Positions 10,276 to 18,830 of a DNA stretch of 64,000 nt are shown one piece after another. Under the pieces are notes generated by a model, which searched no databases, was not told the DNA's origin, and was given only the letters and a program-made list of their open reading frames with translations. The translations under genes and the position numbers were made by a program. How positions within the stretch are numbered: the first letter of the stretch is position 1; each line of letters opens with the position of its first letter. Source of the stretch: Methanococcoides sp. AM1 (lineage in GTDB: Archaea; Halobacteriota; Methanosarcinia; Methanosarcinales; Methanosarcinaceae); assembly GCF_900774055.1 (NCBI RefSeq), contig NZ_CAAGSW010000004.1:353967-417966 (forward strand), in the 5' to 3' direction.

Positions 10276-10506
10276 CTAAAAGTGTCCAGACCAACCGGAA
10301 ACGAGACTATATTCACTTTCCATTACATTATCACTGTTATTCACACATTCAACTATACCCTCTTTTTTGAGCTGAACAATTTGTGGAATAAGTTTTCTGG
10401 CACATGGTCGCTTAGTTAATGAATGTACTATTTCCCTCAAAGTAAGTGGTTTGTTAGCAGATACAAGAGCTTTGATAACTCCGCGTTGTACATATGAAAG
10501 ATACAT
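10276..10506 (-). CDS. small winged-helix DNA-binding-like protein
   Basis: This 76-residue protein has a likely winged-helix fold: QRGVIKALVSANKPLTLREIVHSL, then a recognition-helix-like stretch RKLIPQIVQLKKEGIVECV and a short wing. I chose the ATG at 10506 because CGGAGGAACGC stands immediately upstream. The longer frame from 10548 has no ribosome binding site. It sits just before the NorQ-like gene and after a strong hairpin behind the MtmB-like gene. It is probably a local regulator. No experimentally known homologue comes to mind. Confidence 0.65.
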   Translation of the reverse strand: MYLSYVQRGVIKALVSANKPLTLREIVHSLTKRPCARKLIPQIVQLKKEGIVECVNNSDNVMESEYSLVSGWSGHF

Positions 10507-10590
10507 GCGTTCCTCCGACTTTTTTGCGATCAGAACATAGAGGTTCATTCAGGAACAAGAATCTCTGAAATAATTTGTAGGTGAAGGGAG

Positions 10591-10638
10591 AAGGTTTTGA
10601 TAAGGAATCATTGATTCCATGGGAATTATCAAAACCTT
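10591..10638 (-). terminator. strong nested hairpin between the MtmB-like gene and the winged-helix/NorQD genes
   Basis: Outer arms AAGGTTTTGATAA and TTATCAAAACCTT pair perfectly over 13 bp. Inside them GGAATCA and TGATTCC form a second 7-bp stem. No U-run follows on the minus strand, so it may be a processing or stability element or a partial terminator. It could set different expression for the methyltransferase genes and the NorQD genes. Confidence 0.6.
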
Positions 10639-10704
10639 CTAAAGGGGTTGTAAGGTAGCATGGTGCAATTAAAACAAAATTACACCAAAACTTTCCGACT
10701 TCAC

Positions 10705-12084
10705 TTAAAATTCGAATTCCATACCAAGATCTGACAGTTTGGCCTTCGATTTAGCCCAAAGGTCTTCGAATTCTTTGGATGGGCGAACCTTTTCGATGTC
10801 ATAGCATTCCTGGAATGTCTTGCCCTTTGGAACATTGCCAGATTTTAAAGCATCTGCATATGTTTTCTCGAGTTCAACACAGAATTCGTTCATATCGGCT
10901 AGGCTCATCTTAGCAGCTGCAATTCCAATTTCTGCAGTGATACGAGCATCCATTCCAGAAAATACATCAACTCCAGTTCCACAGGTAGCTGCAGCACCAG
11001 AGAGGATATCATTGCCTGCTGCAGTTATTGCACCTGCATACACTGCAATCTCATCAATCTCCATTTCAGTACACATTCCAGAAAGTGGGAAGACATAGTT
11101 TGCATAAAGACCCTTAGTGTTTCTCTTTAATGCAGCTCCGGTGTATGCCGAAACAAATGTTGGGGCAGCACTTGAACCTTCACCTGTCATTGGGTGGAAT
11201 GGAGGACAGACCGAGTAGGCTGGGCCACCAAGCATGATATATGAAACAATACCCTCAGCAACATTTGCGATAGCAGTTGTTGCAGGTCCACCGGTGTAAC
11301 CGCCCATAACCGGGCACATGCAGCCTTCTACAACGTAGTTGTTCTGAGTTGTACTGACAACTTTCTTAAGAACATCCCAATCAACCTTCATATCGTTCAA
11401 GAGACAAACAAGGTGCTGGTCTTCAGGACGTACTGCACCAGGCCCATCTCCAAAGATCTGTCCTTCACTGGTAACTGCAGACATGATACTTTGCATTGGC
11501 ATCCCCGGCCTTCCAGCCATGCGCAAACCCTCTCGGGCCCATACGGCTTCAGCTCTTGCACCGAGCATCTCACTAGGAGACCTTGCTTTCAGCTCCATTC
11601 CATGAATGGTTGCAACTGTACCACATAGAACTCCTCCAACAAGGGGTTCTTTTGCAACAGATTCTACGAATTTGGAATAGTATTGCTCGCTGATCACACC
11701 ACCATTAGCACCTCCAAATACGACAGGTGCTCTTTTATCGCCAACTTTCCTCTGAACTACCTTAAGTGCATCATTACCAATTCCGTATTTTTTTTCACCT
11801 GGCAAAATCCGAAGATTGGCTTTTATTTCGCTTTCCTCAAGTTTAATCGCGCTACTGGTGTTTATGTTATAAACGCCTACATCGGTAACGAGGTCCATGG
11901 CTGCCTTGAATATGGAATCGACCATGTCCATGTCCTGGGGAACAATTTCATCCGGCCTATATTCGATGTCATATTCTTTTGCAAGTTCATTAAGTCTTTG
12001 AGGAAGGATTCTGTTATCAAAATTCTTCTCTTCAATCTTATCAGCGGTAATAAATCGATCATAAATATCTAGGATGTCTAACAT
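10705..12084 (-). CDS. MtmB-family methyltransferase without pyrrolysine
   Basis: The protein has 459 residues, the length of monomethylamine methyltransferase MtmB (458). It aligns with MtmB throughout: a D-x-YDR start, AMAGRPGM-like RMAGRPGM, the GGYTGGPATTAIA region, the PLSGMCTEM region (PCAGPCTEM in MtmB) and KTFQECYDI near the end. MtmB has pyrrolysine, read from UAG, after GRPGMGV at residue 202. Here the same place (GRPGMPM-Q) is an ordinary CAA glutamine at 11491-11493, residue 198, and no in-frame UAG exists. The start is the ATG at 12084, seven bases after GAGGTG. It follows its corrinoid protein gene by 14 bases. Family membership predicts methyl transfer to a corrinoid. The substrate is unknown and need not be monomethylamine. 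Confidence 0.85.
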   Translation of the reverse strand: MLDILDIYDRFITADKIEEKNFDNRILPQRLNELAKEYDIEYRPDEIVPQDMDMVDSIFKAAMDLVTDVGVYNINTSSAIKLEESEIKANLRILPGEKKYGIGNDALKVVQRKVGDKRAPVVFGGANGGVISEQYYSKFVESVAKEPLVGGVLCGTVATIHGMELKARSPSEMLGARAEAVWAREGLRMAGRPGMPMQSIMSAVTSEGQIFGDGPGAVRPEDQHLVCLLNDMKVDWDVLKKVVSTTQNNYVVEGCMCPVMGGYTGGPATTAIANVAEGIVSYIMLGGPAYSVCPPFHPMTGEGSSAAPTFVSAYTGAALKRNTKGLYANYVFPLSGMCTEMEIDEIAVYAGAITAAGNDILSGAAATCGTGVDVFSGMDARITAEIGIAAAKMSLADMNEFCVELEKTYADALKSGNVPKGKTFQECYDIEKVRPSKEFEDLWAKSKAKLSDLGMEFEF

Positions 12085-12098
12085 TTTATCCACCTCGT

Positions 12099-12749
12099 TT
12101 ATTTGGATACCATTTTATTTGCGGCTCTCACAGCATCGGCTGCATTAACAGCATACGCATCTGCATCGATGCCATCAGCATAATCCTGAGTAACAGGTGC
12201 TCCTCCGATCATCACTTTATGGTTGTCCCTGATGCCCAGTCCTTCCAGCAGCTTGACAATATCGCCAAGGTATGGCATGGTAGTGCTCATCAGTGCAGAA
12301 CCAGAAATAATATCTGCATTTCTGTCTTTTGCTGTCTGAACCATTGTTGCAACAGGTACATCTCTGCCAAGGTCAATAACTTCAAAACCCCCAGCCCTCA
12401 GCATACCTGCAACAATATTCTTTCCGAGGTCATGGATATCTCCTTCAATCGTTCCTATGACAACAGTACCTTTCGTAGCAGATGATTCTCCTTTTTCAGA
12501 AATCTTTGCAGACAGCTCCTTAGTTGATGCATCCATCATATCTGCTGCGATCATGACCTGTGGTAGGTAGTATTCCATCCTTTCAAATTTTTTTCCTACT
12601 TCAGTCAAGCCATCGGCCAACTTGTTTAACAGTTCAACAGGATCAAAATCGTTACTGATCCATTCTTTAACAGTTTCAGCTGTCTTATCTTCGTTGATTT
12701 CCACAATCGCATCATATGCTTTTTTAAGCAAATCTTCCTTTGATGACAT
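12099..12749 (-). CDS. methyltransferase corrinoid protein (MtmC/MtbC/MttC family)
   Basis: This 216-residue cobalamin-binding protein carries the methyl group between a substrate methyltransferase and a CoM-directed methyltransferase. Residues 1-90 form the helical cap. The B12 domain starts near 93 with GTVVIGTIEGDIHDLGKN; the His of DIHDLG is the lower cobalt ligand in the family. SALMSTTMP and MIGGAPVT follow. An AGGAGG precedes the ATG at 12749. It is the first gene of the minus-strand run and lies 14 bases before the non-pyrrolysine MtmB homologue, so it is most likely that enzyme's dedicated partner. Confidence 0.9.
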   Translation of the reverse strand: MSSKEDLLKKAYDAIVEINEDKTAETVKEWISNDFDPVELLNKLADGLTEVGKKFERMEYYLPQVMIAADMMDASTKELSAKISEKGESSATKGTVVIGTIEGDIHDLGKNIVAGMLRAGGFEVIDLGRDVPVATMVQTAKDRNADIISGSALMSTTMPYLGDIVKLLEGLGIRDNHKVMIGGAPVTQDYADGIDADAYAVNAADAVRAANKMVSK

Positions 12750-13127
12750 TTTATATCCTCCTTATTTTTGACCTCTCATTTTCCTAGGTCAAGTAAACAT
12801 AATTCAATATGATATTTAAGTTTTTTTTAGGTAATTACATATAGTAGTTTTTTAAATGCAAATGTTTATATATGAGAAAGTGACGGTAACGGAGTTACTG
12901 TAGATGATTGGAGAGTGCTACAAAAAATAGTAAAGGATTGCTGAGAATAGCTTATATATTAGTTATTCAAATTCAAATAATTATATATGAATAACAAAGA
13001 CATGCAAAACCCAGTTCCGATGATAGACCCCACTCATTAAAATTATAATATGAAGTGCGACATATAATGTATATATAGAAATCATAAAATATGAAATGAG
13101 TGAATATGCAGCCATAGGAGGTTTGTT
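12750..13127. promoter_or_regulatory. divergent promoter region with two dyads
   Basis: This AT-rich region separates the corrinoid/MtmB-like run from the divergent MttB homologue. TATA-like boxes are seen at about 12863-12875 (TTTATATATG, for the minus genes) and 13066-13077 (TGTATATATAG, for the plus gene). Two inverted repeats may be operators: ACGGTAAC-GGA-GTTACTGT at 12883-12901 (one mismatch), and GTTATTCA at 12962-12969 with TGAATAAC at 12988-12995. AGGAGG lies before the ATG at 13128. A shared regulator of both transcription units is an inference. Confidence 0.5.
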
Positions 13128-14570
13128 ATGCTAAAAGGTTTGCAGAATAAGATGAGTGGGAAGTTACAGTTTCTTTCAGACGAAGATTGTGAGAAGATCC
13201 ATTATGCATCGCTTGAGGTGCTAAGAGACGTAGGTCTAAAAATTGAATCAAGATATGCATTGGATGCATTGGAGGGGATGGGGTGTGATGTGAGCAAGCG
13301 AACTTCAATAGTTAAGTTTCCTAATTACCTTGTTGAAGACTGCTTACGAGCTTGCCCCCATTCAGTTAAATTGTATGGACTGGACTCAAAGTACAATATT
13401 AATGTTGAAAAAAAGAGAACTTATGTATCTACTGGTTCAGGTTATGGAGTAATTGACGAAAAGAACAATATGGCCAGAGCTGGAACTTTAAAAGACGTCA
13501 GAGACGCTACCCTGATTGCCCACCACCTAGATAACATTCATTCAATAGTCCCACCAATGATGGGAGTTTCTGACATCCCCTCAAATATTGCAACACCTAC
13601 CATAGTATCTGAAACATTGAAATACACTAACAAAACCATTGAGTTTTACCTGACCGGGGCTCCAGAGTCTAAAAATGAAGTTGATAGCCTCATTTCTTTA
13701 TGTGAATTGGTTGCAGGAGGCCCTGCAAATCTAAAGAGACGCCCATTTGCGATGCTTGCTTTTGATCCATCTTCCCCATTAGCATATTTAGAGGATCATA
13801 TCATGTCTATGTTTAAGTGCATAGATGCAGGAATACCTGTCACAATTATGCCTGGTGTTGTTGGTGGTGCCACTGCACCCATAACTATCTCAGGAATACT
13901 TGTTCAGAGTAATGCTGAATTCCTTGGCGGCGTAGTACTTGCAAATATAGCCCAGAAAGGTGCATCAGTTCTTTACGGGCATTACAATTCAATAATGAAT
14001 ATGCAAACGGGAAACTACTCTGCCGGCTCAGTGGAGATGGGAATCATAGGATCTTGTGTAGCACAGCTAGGGAATTGGTACGGTATTCCAACAAACGGTT
14101 TTTTCCCAATGTCTGATTCCCATATCCCCGATCAACAAGTCGGTTATGAAAAAATGATGCAATGGACCCTTTCAACTCTAGGAGGCATGAATTATTTAAG
14201 CGGAGCAGGAAATGTCGAAAACGGCACTATGATCTCACTTGAACAACTTGTAATTGACAACGAGGTTGTCGGAATGGTCGATCGCATGCTCAAAGGTGTT
14301 CAAGTTGATGACGAAAGGATAGGGATGGATACCATCAGCAAAGTCGGACCAGGGGGAAGTTACTTTAAACAGACACATACATTAAAATGGTCCGGAGATG
14401 AGTGTTTTTCACCCAGAATAAGTGAAAAGGAATCGTTTTCAAGCTGGAGTGGGGAGAACGTCATAACAAAAGCGAAAGCAGAAGTTGACGTAATATTGCA
14501 TGATGTTGAAACTCCTGTGCATAAAGATATAATTAAAGATATTGAAATTTTCCAGAAAGGGTTGCGTTGA
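13128..14570 (+). CDS. MttB-family methyltransferase without pyrrolysine
   Basis: This 480-residue protein belongs to the trimethylamine methyltransferase superfamily and aligns with the MttB at 15010 over its length: FLSDEDCEKIHYASLEVL, FAMLAFDPSSPL, AEFLGGVVLANI and GSVEMGIIG. In MttB the sequence [11 protein letters not shown] is followed by UAG at residue 334. Here WYGIPTNGFFP is followed by an ATG Met codon (14109-14111, residue 328) and then SDSHIPD. Pyrrolysine-lacking members known from bacteria and methanogens demethylate glycine betaine, proline betaine or carnitine. A quaternary amine is the reasonable guess here, not proven. It is a single-gene unit divergent from the MtmB-like run, with no corrinoid gene directly beside it on its own strand. 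Confidence 0.88.
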   Translation: MLKGLQNKMSGKLQFLSDEDCEKIHYASLEVLRDVGLKIESRYALDALEGMGCDVSKRTSIVKFPNYLVEDCLRACPHSVKLYGLDSKYNINVEKKRTYVSTGSGYGVIDEKNNMARAGTLKDVRDATLIAHHLDNIHSIVPPMMGVSDIPSNIATPTIVSETLKYTNKTIEFYLTGAPESKNEVDSLISLCELVAGGPANLKRRPFAMLAFDPSSPLAYLEDHIMSMFKCIDAGIPVTIMPGVVGGATAPITISGILVQSNAEFLGGVVLANIAQKGASVLYGHYNSIMNMQTGNYSAGSVEMGIIGSCVAQLGNWYGIPTNGFFPMSDSHIPDQQVGYEKMMQWTLSTLGGMNYLSGAGNVENGTMISLEQLVIDNEVVGMVDRMLKGVQVDDERIGMDTISKVGPGGSYFKQTHTLKWSGDECFSPRISEKESFSSWSGENVITKAKAEVDVILHDVETPVHKDIIKDIEIFQKGLR

Positions 14571-14588
14571 AAAGCAACTACTTTTTTG
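14561..14588 (+). terminator. short hairpin plus T-run after the MttB homologue
   Basis: GTTGC (14561-14565) pairs with GCAAC (14574-14578), followed by TACTTTTTTG. The hairpin overlaps the stop codon. A longer T-run (about 14708-14719) lies further down. Either could end transcription. Confidence 0.4.
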
Positions 14589-15009
14589 TTTGGTAAATCT
14601 TAGATGATATTTAACTTTAAACCTTAAATTACTATTTGGTTGTATACAAATATTAGACCATCGCACGTGGAACTTTTTTGTTAGCAGGGTTTCCTAAGTC
14701 GTTCTTTTCCTTTTTTTTCATTAGATATAAAGTTTACTATTTTAAAAAGTACTATATAAATGTTATTGAATAAAGTATATATATTAATGAAACAGTGCTG
14801 ACATATGCAAGAAAACTAATTAGGAAATAAACAAAAGCAAAAAATTATGGATGTTGAAAATGTATTATTCATTCATCTAGAATTATTGTTTTTGATAAAC
14901 TATCAAGCCTAATTTACTAATCTTGCACCTATTGGCCAAAATGTCACCAATTTAGTTTCACAGAATGGTGAGCTTTCTGGTCAAAAAAAGGAAAAGGAGT
15001 GAAAGTAAC
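14571..15009 (+). promoter_or_regulatory. intergenic region and mttB promoter/leader
   Basis: About 440 bases with no gene. A clear archaeal promoter element (AAAAGTACTATATAAATG, 14736-14753) and a second TATA-like stretch near 14779-14788 stand upstream of mttB and leave a long leader. AAGGAGTG before the ATG at 15010 supports that start. Nothing else is recognised. Confidence 0.5.
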
Positions 15010-16500
15010 ATGAAAGAACATTACTATCCCGGACAGTATCCCCTGAATGGTGTAGAACTCAATTTGTTAACACAAGATGATTTGAGAAGAATTCACTATG
15101 CAACCATAGATGTATTTCTGGACCCGGGAGTACAGGTTTCTGATCCAGAAGCAAGGCAAATCTTTAAAGAAGCAGGTTGCGAAGTCGATGAGAGGACTCA
15201 GAATGTCAAGATCCCTGAATTTCTCGTTAATAGAGCACTTATGGATGCACCATCAAGATTTGTCCTTTGGGGACGTGACAAGAAAAATAATACCAAACTA
15301 GAACACAAGGGTAAAGTGAACTGGACCTGTTTCGGTGTCGGCGTTAAGATGTGCAACTATGAGGCGCCTGGCAAGTTCACAACAGTAGATTCCGTTGAAG
15401 AAGATATTGCAAAGACCGCAAAGGTCTGTGACTGGGCAGACAACATTGATTTCTATTCACTGGCAGTTTCTGCAAGAGATTGGGCAGGTAAAGGTGCACA
15501 GGATGTACACGAGACATTCACACCAATTATGAGTACCTCCAAACACTTCCATCACCTTGACCCTGTTGGAGAAAACGTAGAGCATTATATGGACATCGTT
15601 TATGCATACTATGGCGGAGATAAAGAAGAAGCACGTAAAAAACCAATATTCTCCATGCTCCTCTGTCCAACCAGCCCACTTGAACTCAGTGTTAATGCAT
15701 GCCAGGTCATCATCAAAGGTGCACGAGACGGAACTCCTGTTAATGTTCTAAGTATGGCAATGTCCGGTGGCTCTTCACCAGTTTTCCGTGCAGGTACCCT
15801 TGTTACCCACAATGCAGAAGTCCTTGCCGGTATCGTACTTGCAGAGTTAGTAGAACCCGGAACTCCTGTATTCTATGGAAGCTCTACCACCACATTCGAC
15901 CTGAAGAGAGGAACTGCACCAGTCGGTGCACCTGAACTTGGCCTGATCAGTGCAACAGTCGGCAAACTTGCACAGTACTATGGCCTTCCTTCCTATGTAG
16001 CATCCGGATAGGCAGATGCTAAGATACCTGATCCCCAGGCAGCTCATGAAAAGACAATGACAATGCTTCTTCCTGCACTTTCAGGCTGTAATGCCCTCTA
16101 TGGACTGGGAATGCTTGAACTAGGTATGACATTCTCTCTTGAGCAGCTTGTTCTTGACAACGATATGGCAGAAATGACCAAATACGCAATGCGTGGAATA
16201 GACGTCAGTGATCTTACTCTGGGAGTAGAATCCATCAGAAAGGTTGGAATCGGTAACAATTTCCTTGCACATAAACAGACCAGGGAATACATCGACGTTG
16301 TTTCTGATCCTAGACTATTCAATAGGGATATGTATGGTGACTGGGAAGCTGCAGGTTCCAAGGACATAGTAACTGTTGCACATGAAGTTGTTGTTGATGT
16401 GCTCAAAAACCATGAAGTTACACCAATTGATGCCGACCTGGTCAAAGATATGAAAGCAGTAGTGGACAAGGCCGATGAAGCTTTCAGAGCCACTATGTAA
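15010..16500 (+). CDS. mttB: trimethylamine:corrinoid methyltransferase with in-frame UAG (pyrrolysine)
   Basis: This cytoplasmic enzyme moves a methyl group from trimethylamine to the corrinoid protein MttC. The gene is interrupted by TAG at 16009-16011, which falls exactly at residue 334 when counting from the ATG at 15010 (MKEHYYPG). That is the known pyrrolysine position of MttB. The frame then continues ([14 protein letters not shown]) to the TAA at 16498-16500, giving 496 residues, as expected for the family. A longer frame from 14965 is rejected because AAGGAGTG stands before 15010. mttC follows after 28 bases. Automatic gene callers will split this gene in two at the TAG. Confidence 0.97.
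16009..16011 (+). other. in-frame TAG read as pyrrolysine in mttB
   Basis: The codon lies between GGA (Gly) and GCA (Ala) inside a conserved stretch. Both flanks are highly conserved MttB sequence, and the residue number (334) is the established pyrrolysine site. Confidence 0.95.
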
Positions 16501-16528
16501 ACTAAACAAATTACAGGAGGTTTAAAAA

Positions 16529-17179
16529 ATGGTTACACAGGATGGAATTAATGCAAAAGCAAAAAAAGCAGTCATGGACTTTGATGAAGAAGCAGTAGAA
16601 GAAGTATGCAAAGAAGCAATCGCTGCAGGTGTTGACGTAGTTTCCCTTATTCAGGACGGTCTTACCGCAGGTATGAACGAAGTGGGAGACCAGTTCGAGC
16701 AGGGTACTCTTTTCCTTCCACACGTCATTGCAGCATCCGAAGCAATGAGTGCTGGTGTCGCAGTACTTACCCCTGTCCTTGAGGCACAGGGTGGATCTGT
16801 AAAATCCAAGGGAACAGTTGTCATCGGTACCATCGAGGGTGACATCCACTCCATCGGTAAGGACATTGTCGCAACAATGCTCAAGATCGCTGGATTCAAG
16901 GTCGTTGACCTCGGCAGAGATGTTGCAATCGGCGCATACGTCGATGCAGTCAAGGAACACAACCCACTTGTAGTCGGTTCTTCTGCACTCATGACCACAA
17001 CAATGGTCCTTCAGATGCAGATCGAAGAACAGCTCAAGGAAGCTGGTGTCCGTGACACTGTCATGACCATGGTCGGTGGCGCACCTGTCACACAGGACTG
17101 GGCAGACAAGATCGGCTCAGACATCTATGCTGAGAACGCAACAGACGCAGTCGTTAAATGTAACGCAGCTGCTGAGTAA
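16529..17179 (+). CDS. mttC: trimethylamine corrinoid protein
   Basis: This 216-residue corrinoid protein accepts methyl groups from MttB and hands them to the CoM methyltransferase MtbA, which is not in this window. The helical cap spans about 1-90. The cobalamin domain begins near 93 (GTVVIGTIEGDIHSIGKD) with the cobalt-ligand His in DIHSIG, then SALMTTTM and MVGGAPVTQDW. ACAGGAGG precedes the ATG. Codon use is strongly biased (many GTC and AAC codons), as in highly expressed methanogenesis genes. It lies 28 bases after mttB in one operon. Confidence 0.95.
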   Translation: MVTQDGINAKAKKAVMDFDEEAVEEVCKEAIAAGVDVVSLIQDGLTAGMNEVGDQFEQGTLFLPHVIAASEAMSAGVAVLTPVLEAQGGSVKSKGTVVIGTIEGDIHSIGKDIVATMLKIAGFKVVDLGRDVAIGAYVDAVKEHNPLVVGSSALMTTTMVLQMQIEEQLKEAGVRDTVMTMVGGAPVTQDWADKIGSDIYAENATDAVVKCNAAAE

Positions 17180-17311
17180 ATTTAATCTGCTGGGTTGTAC
17201 CCTTTGTGATGCATCCCCCTATTTCATCATCAATAAAATGATGCTGGCTAAAACAGATTATATGTATAAATCAATAAATAATTATAAAATTTGTAAACGG
17301 AGGAATTAATT

Positions 17312-18364
17312 TTGGATGTTCAAGAGCTGAGGCGATTAGAAATTAAAAGGAGATTTAATAGCGGATATATGTGGGCTCTCTTTTGTGCAGTTTTGTGGGC
17401 CATGTGGTACATTCCGGGTACTATTATCTGGGCGGTTCCGCCTTTCGATGTTATGTGGACTGAAATTGCACTTCCCGACTATTCCAATGCTTCAATGGCA
17501 ACCGTCATAGTTGCTATGTTGATTACTGCATTTAATGCGTTGACAGTTATGATTGCCCTATTAGTATGGAACGGAGTGCTTGGTAAGTTCGGTGAAATAA
17601 AGAGAACTCTCAAGGCAATGAAACCCTGTAGCAAATGGTTTTTTGCTGCTTCCATATTTGGTGGCCCTGTTGCAATTATGGGCGCATTTCTGGCAATAGG
17701 ATTCGTGGGAGCAGCTTTCGGAGCAGTTGCAGCCCTCCTATACCCGGTAACAGGATCTATTCTCGCCTACTTGTGGTACGGTGAGAAATTGAGTAAAAGA
17801 GCAATCATTGGTATTGTTGTTATCATTATGGGTGGTGTCATTCTCTTTGGCGGAGGTCTTTACGCAGAACTCGCAAGTGGAAGTGCTGGCTGGATTGGTT
17901 ATGTTGGTGGTCTCATGGCAGCTGTTGGTTGGGGAATTGAAGGTGCAATTGCAGGCAAGGGCCTAGATATTGCAGAACCCGATGTAGGCATCACCATTAG
18001 ATTCCTTGGTGAAAACATTATATGGTGGCTTATTCTCATACCTATTGTTGCACTGGCTGGTTTCCCAATTTTCGAATATGCAATTGAAGCACTGAACCCG
18101 CTATCTATCCTCATACTGTCATTTGCCGGCATCACTTTTGGCTACTGCTATGTTTGCTGGTACAAGTCATTCCCACTGGTCGGCGTGGGGCGTGGACAAG
18201 GAGTGGCAAATCTGAGTGGACTTTGTGCTGTGATCTTTATTTATTTGTTCTTTGGCACCGTACCTGCATGGACCGTATGGGTAGGTGCAGTTCTATGTGT
18301 CATTGGCAGTTTCATCATGTTCTTTGAAGATAACGGTGAACTCGAATCACTTAGGGGTGAATAA
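17312..18364 (+). CDS. mttP: trimethylamine permease-like membrane protein
   Basis: This 350-residue protein has about ten predicted membrane helices and an EamA/DMT-like repeat organisation. It matches the protein annotated MttP in Methanosarcina trimethylamine operons. The likely role is uptake of trimethylamine; I know of no direct transport proof. The start is a TTG at 17312, eight bases after GGAGG. No ATG is available nearby. The gene follows mttC by 132 bases and precedes a small winged-helix gene by one base. A truncated relic of this gene lies at 844-1440. Confidence 0.8.
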   Translation: MDVQELRRLEIKRRFNSGYMWALFCAVLWAMWYIPGTIIWAVPPFDVMWTEIALPDYSNASMATVIVAMLITAFNALTVMIALLVWNGVLGKFGEIKRTLKAMKPCSKWFFAASIFGGPVAIMGAFLAIGFVGAAFGAVAALLYPVTGSILAYLWYGEKLSKRAIIGIVVIIMGGVILFGGGLYAELASGSAGWIGYVGGLMAAVGWGIEGAIAGKGLDIAEPDVGITIRFLGENIIWWLILIPIVALAGFPIFEYAIEALNPLSILILSFAGITFGYCYVCWYKSFPLVGVGRGQGVANLSGLCAVIFIYLFFGTVPAWTVWVGAVLCVIGSFIMFFEDNGELESLRGE

Positions 18365-18365
18365 C

Positions 18366-18662
18366 ATGACTGCAGATCAACCAATTAAATTCAGGATTCT
18401 TGAATTATTCCTTGATGACAAAGAACATTGGAATAATGAAATTGTAAACCAGATACAGGACGAATATAACCTCCAAGGTAACTACTGGAGAGATGGTATT
18501 AACTTCGATATCATTGAGCTAACTTCCGGAGGGATGTTGAAAGCAATGGAAACTAAAGTTGATGAAGAAGGAACTTATAAGAAAAATTATCTGTTGCATA
18601 AATATATGATAACAGATTTCGGCAAGACTCGTGCATCAGAGGCATGTCTGGAGTACGTCTGA
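18366..18662 (+). CDS. small winged-helix-like protein coupled to mttP
   Basis: This 98-residue protein opens with PIKFRILELFLDDKEHWNNEIVNQIQ, like a helix-turn-helix N-terminal part. LLHKYMITDFGKTRASEAC near its end looks like a wing followed by a C-terminal helix. The ATG lies one base after the mttP stop, so the two are probably translated together. I do not recognise a characterised homologue. Its conserved place behind mttP, also in the relic copy at 1424-1720, suggests regulation of, or association with, methylamine use. Confidence 0.75.
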   Translation: MTADQPIKFRILELFLDDKEHWNNEIVNQIQDEYNLQGNYWRDGINFDIIELTSGGMLKAMETKVDEEGTYKKNYLLHKYMITDFGKTRASEACLEYV

Positions 18663-18677
18663 TAAGGAGGTCAAGAT

Positions 18678-18830
18678 ATGGGACAAATAGCAGATTTAAC
18701 TCTTGGATATTACGGCTATGACATGTACAATTCTCCCTTTCCGATTGCTGAGTACACGTGGATGATTGCGATTATTGCAATCGCATTATTGGCAATTTGG
18801 AAGGCAAGAACCTTTGCATCCAAATTCTGA
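18678..18830 (+). CDS. small single-span membrane protein
   Basis: This 50-residue reading frame starts 15 bases after the winged-helix gene with AAGGAGG at ideal spacing. The N-terminal half is rich in Gly, Tyr and Asp. One hydrophobic helix (WMIAIIAIALLAIW) occupies residues 28-41, and the protein ends in a basic tail. It is a good candidate for an overlooked gene, perhaps a subunit or helper of the permease. A similar small membrane protein precedes the APC permease at 22190. Confidence 0.7.
   Translation: MGQIADLTLGYYGYDMYNSPFPIAEYTWMIAIIAIALLAIWKARTFASKF

Noticed and set aside
14965..15009. 15-codon N-terminal extension of mttB
   Set aside because: The ribosome binding site precedes 15010, and only that start puts the UAG at residue 334.
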